NCBI RefSeq assembly: GCF_020532665.2
Contig: NZ_JAIWPG020000004.1
Location: 124,001-188,000, forward strand
Length of the DNA: 64,000 bases
Direction: 5' to 3'
From: Lelliottia sp. WAP21
GTDB lineage: Bacteria; Pseudomonadota; Gammaproteobacteria; Enterobacterales; Enterobacteriaceae
Part shown: one piece after another, positions 55,841 to 64,000 of the stretch
Position numbering within the stretch: the stretch's first letter is position 1
Layout of the letters: every line of letters starts with the position of its first letter
Translations under genes and position numbers: made by a program
Notes under the pieces: generated by a model
What the model was told of the DNA's origin: nothing
What the model saw: only the letters and a program-made list of their open reading frames with translations
Database searches by the model: none

Positions 55841-57028
55841 TTACAGAACCAGTGCTGCGATTGAGGCAGACAGGACGCTTACCAGTGTTGAACCGTAGAC
55901 CAGTTTCAGACCAAAGCGGGATACCACGTTACCTTGCTCTTCGTTCAGACCTTTAATCGCACCGGCAATAATACCGATGGATGAGAAGTTAGCGAAGGAG
56001 ACCAGGAACACGGAGAGAATACCTTCAGCACGTGGAGACAGGGTGCTGGCGATTTTCTGCAGATCCATCATGGCCACAAATTCGTTAGAAACCAGTTTGG
56101 TCGCCATGATGCTACCAACCTGAAGGGCTTCATGCGCGGGTACACCCATCACCCAGGCAATTGGATAGAAGATGTAGCCCAGAATGCCCTGGAAGGAGAT
56201 ACCCAGCACGGCAGCAAACAGTGCGTTCAGTGCGGCAATCAGGGCGATGAAGCCGATCAACATAGCGGCGACGATCACGGCCACTTTAAAGCCAGCCAGA
56301 ATGTATTCACCCAGCATTTCGAAGAAGCTCTGTCCTTCGTGCAGGTTCGACATCTGAATGTTTTCTTCGCTGGCATCAACACGGTATGGGTTGATCAGGG
56401 AGAGCACGATAAAGGTGCTGAACATGTTCAGTACCAGTGCGGCAACCACGTATTTAGGTTCCAGCATCGTCATGTACGCACCCACAATAGACATGGAAAC
56501 GGTAGACATCGCCGTGGCTGCCATGGTGTACATACGGTTGCGGGACATTTTACCAAGAATATCTTTATACGCGATAAAGTTCTCAGACTGGCCCAGAATC
56601 AGGGAGCTGACTGCGTTGAAAGATTCCAGTTTACCCATGCCGTTGACTTTAGATAACAGGAAGCCAATCGCACGAATCACCACCGGCAGAACGCGGATGT
56701 GCTGCAGAATACCGATCAGCGCAGAGATAAAGACGATAGGGCACAGCACTTTCAGGAAGAAGAATGCCAGACCTTGATCGTTCATGCTGCCAAAGACGAA
56801 GTTCGTCCCTTCGTTAGCAAATCCGAGCAGTTTTTCGAACATTTCGGAGAAGCCTTTCACGAAACCCAGGCCTACGTTGGAGTTCAGGAAGAACCACGCA
56901 AGTAAAACTTCAATAACGAGCAGTTGAACAACATAACGAATACGAATATTTTTGCGGTCTGTGCTGACCAGCAATGCAAGTGCAGTAACGACTACAAGTG
57001 CCAGGACAAAATGAAGGACGCGGTCCAT
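55841..57028 (-). CDS. nupC: NupC, nucleoside:H+ symporter
   Basis: NupC imports pyrimidine and some purine nucleosides with protons (concentrative nucleoside transporter family). The 395 residues (E. coli 400) contain [42 protein letters not shown] and [12 protein letters not shown], the substrate-binding segments of the family. GGAGC precedes the ATG. It is divergent from mntH. In E. coli it is controlled by CRP and CytR. Confidence 0.95.
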   Translation of the reverse strand: MDRVLHFVLALVVVTALALLVSTDRKNIRIRYVVQLLVIEVLLAWFFLNSNVGLGFVKGFSEMFEKLLGFANEGTNFVFGSMNDQGLAFFFLKVLCPIVFISALIGILQHIRVLPVVIRAIGFLLSKVNGMGKLESFNAVSSLILGQSENFIAYKDILGKMSRNRMYTMAATAMSTVSMSIVGAYMTMLEPKYVVAALVLNMFSTFIVLSLINPYRVDASEENIQMSNLHEGQSFFEMLGEYILAGFKVAVIVAAMLIGFIALIAALNALFAAVLGISFQGILGYIFYPIAWVMGVPAHEALQVGSIMATKLVSNEFVAMMDLQKIASTLSPRAEGILSVFLVSFANFSSIGIIAGAIKGLNEEQGNVVSRFGLKLVYGSTLVSVLSASIAALVL

Positions 57029-57313
57029 ATTTGCTCCAAATATGAGGCAGGTTTAATTTCCGTGCACATTCTATGTAACGGCGACAAAGAAAACGAGATC
57101 AAGAACACACTATAGTTACATCCTGTGACGAGTCTCAAAAATAGTGATCAACAATACATTTTTGTTATGTTAGGTAAATGAGTGAAAAGTTAAGTTTGTG
57201 TGCTACGCTTCACAAATGTGTGTGATTTCACCTTCGTGACGTCAATAAGCATTCCCGCCCGATCTATCGTTCTTAGCTATCAGAGAAATCAACAATAACC
57301 ATTTAAATGATCT

Positions 57314-57332
57314 TGATAATCATTCTCATTTT
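57314..57332 (+). promoter_or_regulatory. Possible Fur box upstream of mntH
   Basis: TGATAATCATTCTCATTTT resembles the Fur consensus (GATAATGATAATCATTATC) with several matches. E. coli mntH is repressed by Fur with iron. Confidence 0.6.
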
Positions 57333-57342
57333 GATAGCATGA

Positions 57343-58614
<1,272 letters not shown>

Positions 58615-58618
58615 AATG

Positions 58619-58645
58619 AATAAGGAGCCTTGCGGCTCCTTATTG
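58619..58645. terminator. Hairpin terminator between mntH and ypeC
   Basis: AATAAGGAGCC, loop TTGC, GGCTCCTTATT is a perfect 11-base stem between convergent genes; the T-run is weak. Confidence 0.75.
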
Positions 58646-58648
58646 CGT

Positions 58649-58996
58649 TTAGCGATGATGTCCGCCGTGACCATGTCCATGGCCGTGTCCGCGTGGCCCA
58701 CGGCGATCGTCTCGGTCGCTCCAGCCTTCGCGATAACCGCGTTCATACGCCTTGCGATTGTCCCAGCCACGATGGCGGCCATTATCATGTTTCCACCAGC
58801 GGTCTTTACGCCACTCGTAATGACGGTGCCAGTAATCGCGGTCGCGCCAGCCGCCGCCGTCCCAGTAGTTACCATAATTATCACGATCGCCAATCTGTAA
58901 TTTGATGGATGGCAACAGGGTGATCTCGCCAGCATTAGCGACCAGCGGTGCTGCTGTAGCCAGTAATACCGCTGTCAGAATCAGTGACCTGAACAT
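58649..58996 (-). CDS. ypeC: YpeC, DUF2502 secreted protein with His/Gly-rich tail
   Basis: The 115-residue precursor has a signal peptide to about residue 22 (ending VANAG). [25 protein letters not shown] follows, then repeated aromatic/basic W-R-D segments (DUF2502), and a tail rich in His and Gly ([16 protein letters not shown]). It is periplasmic by prediction and its function is unknown. The tail could bind metal ions; its placement beside mntH makes that worth noting but is conserved synteny, not proof. AAGGAG precedes the ATG. Confidence 0.88.
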   Translation of the reverse strand: MFRSLILTAVLLATAAPLVANAGEITLLPSIKLQIGDRDNYGNYWDGGGWRDRDYWHRHYEWRKDRWWKHDNGRHRGWDNRKAYERGYREGWSDRDDRRGPRGHGHGHGHGGHHR

Positions 58997-59122
58997 TTTT
59001 ATTCTCCTTCACGATCGGGGCCGTAAAAGGCCTGTTAACGCAATATTACGGGGCAGTAAAGCCCCGTATAATCGCTTCAACTCCTAATTCATGGAGGGGA
59101 GCACTTTTTGCTAAAAATGCGC

Positions 59123-61961
<2,839 letters not shown>

Positions 61962-63197
61962 TTATTTATCGTTTCGCCAGGCCATGAGCATCGGCTTGCC
62001 CGCCAGCAGGAGCCAGGCGGGCAGCATCACAATGCAGAGCAGGGGCAGCAAGGTGGTATCAGGCACCACGGCGGCTGCCATAAACAGGCTCAACCACGCA
62101 TCCCGTGTCACTACCAGAACCAGCCCCAGAATCGAACAGGAGACGGTTATCGCGGCGGGAACCGCATCAACGTGCTCATGCAACATCAGGCCTAACGCCA
62201 CGCCGATAAATACTGCCGGGAATATCCGTCCGCCACGGAAACCGCACGCTGCCGCTACCACGACGGCAGCCAGTTTGACGATGGCAAACAAGAGGTAATC
62301 GGACACGCTGAAGATTTGGCTAAAAGCCATCTGCTGCATCTCGTCCAGCCCTTTAAACAGGGTAATAGGCCCCCCGATGGCACCGAGAATACCCAGCAGA
62401 AAACCCCCTACGCCAAGGATCAGCACCGGATGTTTCAGCTTATGGACCAGACGATGCAGACGGGGCAAACACCATACCGCCACCATACCCAGCGCTATTG
62501 CAATGGCGACGACGATGGCGCCGCTGAAAATATCGGCAATCTGCATCTGACCATAGTGCGGGATGGGAAGGGAAAAATGAGGATGGAAAAACAGGCTGGT
62601 GGTCAGCGCGCCGGCCGCCGCCGCCATCAGCGGAGCAAATAGCCGATCCCACAGGGGAACGTCCTGGTTACCGCTCAGGGTCTGAGAAAAAATCAGCGCA
62701 GCGGCAACAGGTGTGCCAAACAGCGCGCCGATGGTGCCCGCAGACGCAAGAACTGTCCAGTCCAGCACGCCAACGCGGGGAAGAATTCGCGAGCCGATAA
62801 AGACCGCGAGGGCGATATTCACAGCCATGATGGGGTGTTCCGGGCCCAGGCTCACGCCGCCCGCCAGACCGACTATCAGGGCAATGATAAGTCCAGGCAG
62901 GGCCGAGGGCGCCACTGGCGCACCAATCAAAGGTTCCAGGGCGGGATCCGGGCCTGCGTGTCCAGGACTGAAACGAATGACCAGCCCCACCACCACGCCG
63001 GTCAGCGTCAGCATCAGGATAATCCAGGCTGGCGAGTCAAACCGGAAGCCAAGCTGCGTCGGAAGTGAGGTCCAGAGCGCGGTTTGCAACGTTGAGGCGA
63101 CTTTCATCACCACGATTAAAATCAGGCTGGATGCGATACCGATAATCAACGCAGGGAGCGCTAACAGCAACATGGTCCTGGCGCGCGGATGGAGCAT
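61962..63197 (-). CDS. yfeO: YfeO, chloride-channel (ClC) family membrane protein
   Basis: The 411-residue protein has about ten or more hydrophobic helices and belongs to the ClC voltage-gated chloride channel family. [12 protein letters not shown] and [18 protein letters not shown] are the family's ion-path segments. The usual GSGIP selectivity motif is not seen, so ion preference is uncertain. I use ATG 63197 ([12 protein letters not shown]), the E. coli start; the longer frame to 63239 is not supported. It is divergent from glk. Confidence 0.92.
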   Translation of the reverse strand: MLHPRARTMLLLALPALIIGIASSLILIVVMKVASTLQTALWTSLPTQLGFRFDSPAWIILMLTLTGVVVGLVIRFSPGHAGPDPALEPLIGAPVAPSALPGLIIALIVGLAGGVSLGPEHPIMAVNIALAVFIGSRILPRVGVLDWTVLASAGTIGALFGTPVAAALIFSQTLSGNQDVPLWDRLFAPLMAAAAGALTTSLFFHPHFSLPIPHYGQMQIADIFSGAIVVAIAIALGMVAVWCLPRLHRLVHKLKHPVLILGVGGFLLGILGAIGGPITLFKGLDEMQQMAFSQIFSVSDYLLFAIVKLAAVVVAAACGFRGGRIFPAVFIGVALGLMLHEHVDAVPAAITVSCSILGLVLVVTRDAWLSLFMAAAVVPDTTLLPLLCIVMLPAWLLLAGKPMLMAWRNDK

Positions 63198-63269
63198 GAT
63201 GATTTCCTTGTACAAATGCAATGATATCACTTTGCACATTCAGTTTGACGGCAATAGTGCAAAAGGTGC

Positions 63270-63281
63270 TGAAACGGTAAA
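63270..63281 (+). promoter_or_regulatory. Possible Cra (FruR) site upstream of glk
   Basis: TGAAACGGTAAA resembles half of the Cra consensus (TGAAWCGNTTMA). Glk is repressed by Cra in E. coli. The site lies 120 bases before the glk start. Confidence 0.45.
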
Positions 63282-63401
63282 GTGATTCTGTGACCATGAT
63301 CGATAATTCTGGGCCATTCATCTTCAGGTCGTTGTTGTTATCACGCCTTGAATTTACAGTGTCCCAAAGATTTATTCTGACTTTAGCGGAGCAGTAGAAG
63401 A

Positions 63402-64000
63402 ATGACAAAGTATGCTTTAGTAGGTGATGTCGGTGGCACCAATGCCAGGCTGGCACTCTGTGATGTTGCAAGCGGTGAAATCTCCCGGACGAAAACCTAC
63501 TCCGGACTGGATTATCCCAGCCTGGAAGCGGTCGTGCGCGTCTATCTGGATGAGCACGATGCCAGCGTAGAAGATGGCTGTATCGCCATCGCGTGCCCGA
63601 TTACCGGTGACTGGGTTGCGATGACCAACCACACCTGGGCATTTTCTATTGCCGAAATGAAAAAGAACCTTGGGTTTGCCCATCTGGAAATCATTAATGA
63701 CTTTACCGCCGTTTCCATGGCCATTCCCATGCTGAAACCGGAGCATTTGATTCAGTTTGGCGGCGATAAACCGGTGGATGGCAAACCCATCGCGGTCTAT
63801 GGCGCGGGTACGGGGCTGGGGGTTTCGCATCTGGTGCATGTCGATAAACGCTGGATTAGCCTGCCGGGAGAAGGTGGGCACGTTGATTTCGCGCCTAACA
63901 GCGAAGAAGAGGGCATTATTTTGCAGGAGCTGCGCGCCGAGCTGGGTCACGTCTCTGCCGAGCGCGTGCTCTCAGGTCCTGGTTTAGTCTATTTGTACCG
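63402..64000 (+). CDS. glk: Glk, glucokinase, N-terminal part
   Basis: Glk phosphorylates cytoplasmic glucose with ATP. The first 199 codons are present and the gene runs off the right edge. The ATP-binding phosphate-1 motif is [13 protein letters not shown] (8-20), the catalytic aspartate lies in [12 protein letters not shown], and [12 protein letters not shown] with [10 protein letters not shown] are the glucose-binding segments. GGAG precedes the ATG by about ten bases. Confidence 0.95.
   Translation, partial: MTKYALVGDVGGTNARLALCDVASGEISRTKTYSGLDYPSLEAVVRVYLDEHDASVEDGCIAIACPITGDWVAMTNHTWAFSIAEMKKNLGFAHLEIINDFTAVSMAIPMLKPEHLIQFGGDKPVDGKPIAVYGAGTGLGVSHLVHVDKRWISLPGEGGHVDFAPNSEEEGIILQELRAELGHVSAERVLSGPGLVYLY

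Overview
The window is an ordinary-composition chromosomal segment of an Enterobacteriaceae bacterium. Protein sequences and gene order match the Escherichia/Salmonella glk-to-perM block, read here in the opposite direction, with small lineage differences. An ipdC-type indolepyruvate decarboxylase near glk and the absence of several E. coli blocks point to Enterobacter or a close relative (Lelliottia, Leclercia). This placement is inferred from recalled family sequences, not from a search. I see no prophage, insertion sequence, CRISPR array, toxin-antitoxin pair or defence island.

Layout. 1-8.6 kb: perM (partial), bcp, gcvR, dapA, bamC, purC, ypfJ, tmcA, ypfH (envelope, lysine/peptidoglycan, purine and tRNA modification genes). 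8.6-23 kb: ypfN, dapE, yffB, the 19-codon ypfM, the efflux pump acrD, the nitrate sensor narQ, aegA, nudK, ypfG, then tktB-talA. 23-30 kb: maeB, hemF-amiA, ypeA-yfeZ, yfeY, yfeX. 30-41 kb: a sulfur and PTS cluster with cysPUWA, cysM-pdxK, crr-ptsI-ptsH, cysK, cysZ. 41-50 kb: zipA, ligA-ypeB, yfeH/yfeR, a FlxA-like small coiled-coil gene, and xapA-xapB-xapR for xanthosine use. 50-54 kb: a val-val-val-lys tRNA operon, gltX, yfeC-yfeD and two tRNA-Ala genes. 54-64 kb: a degenerate-GGDEF/EAL protein at the pdeA locus, nupC, mntH, ypeC, an aldo-keto reductase, ipdC, yfeO and the start of glk.

Functional links. Sulfate import (CysPUWA) and cysteine synthesis (CysK, CysM, CysZ) lie together. PdxK, which salvages the PLP cofactor used by both cysteine synthases, follows cysM after four bases. 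TktB and TalA form one non-oxidative pentose-phosphate operon. The HPr/EI/IIA-Glc operon feeds sugar transport, and glk lies at the right edge. XapA, XapB and XapR are a nucleoside-use module, and NupC is a second nucleoside transporter.

The least ordinary feature is at 49770-50154. Downstream of the tRNA-Lys gene lie two 155-bp tandem units and a partial third. Each unit carries the last 18 bases of the tRNA, a strong bidirectional terminator and a hairpin-rich spacer, and the first unit also encodes the C-terminal residues of XapR. The arrangement resembles the rtT repeats described after E. coli tyrT. Other leads are terminator-like hairpins placed at the predicted 5' ends of the xapA and yfeX leaders, REP-like palindromes where E. 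coli carries extra gene blocks, and the diverged pdeA-locus protein.
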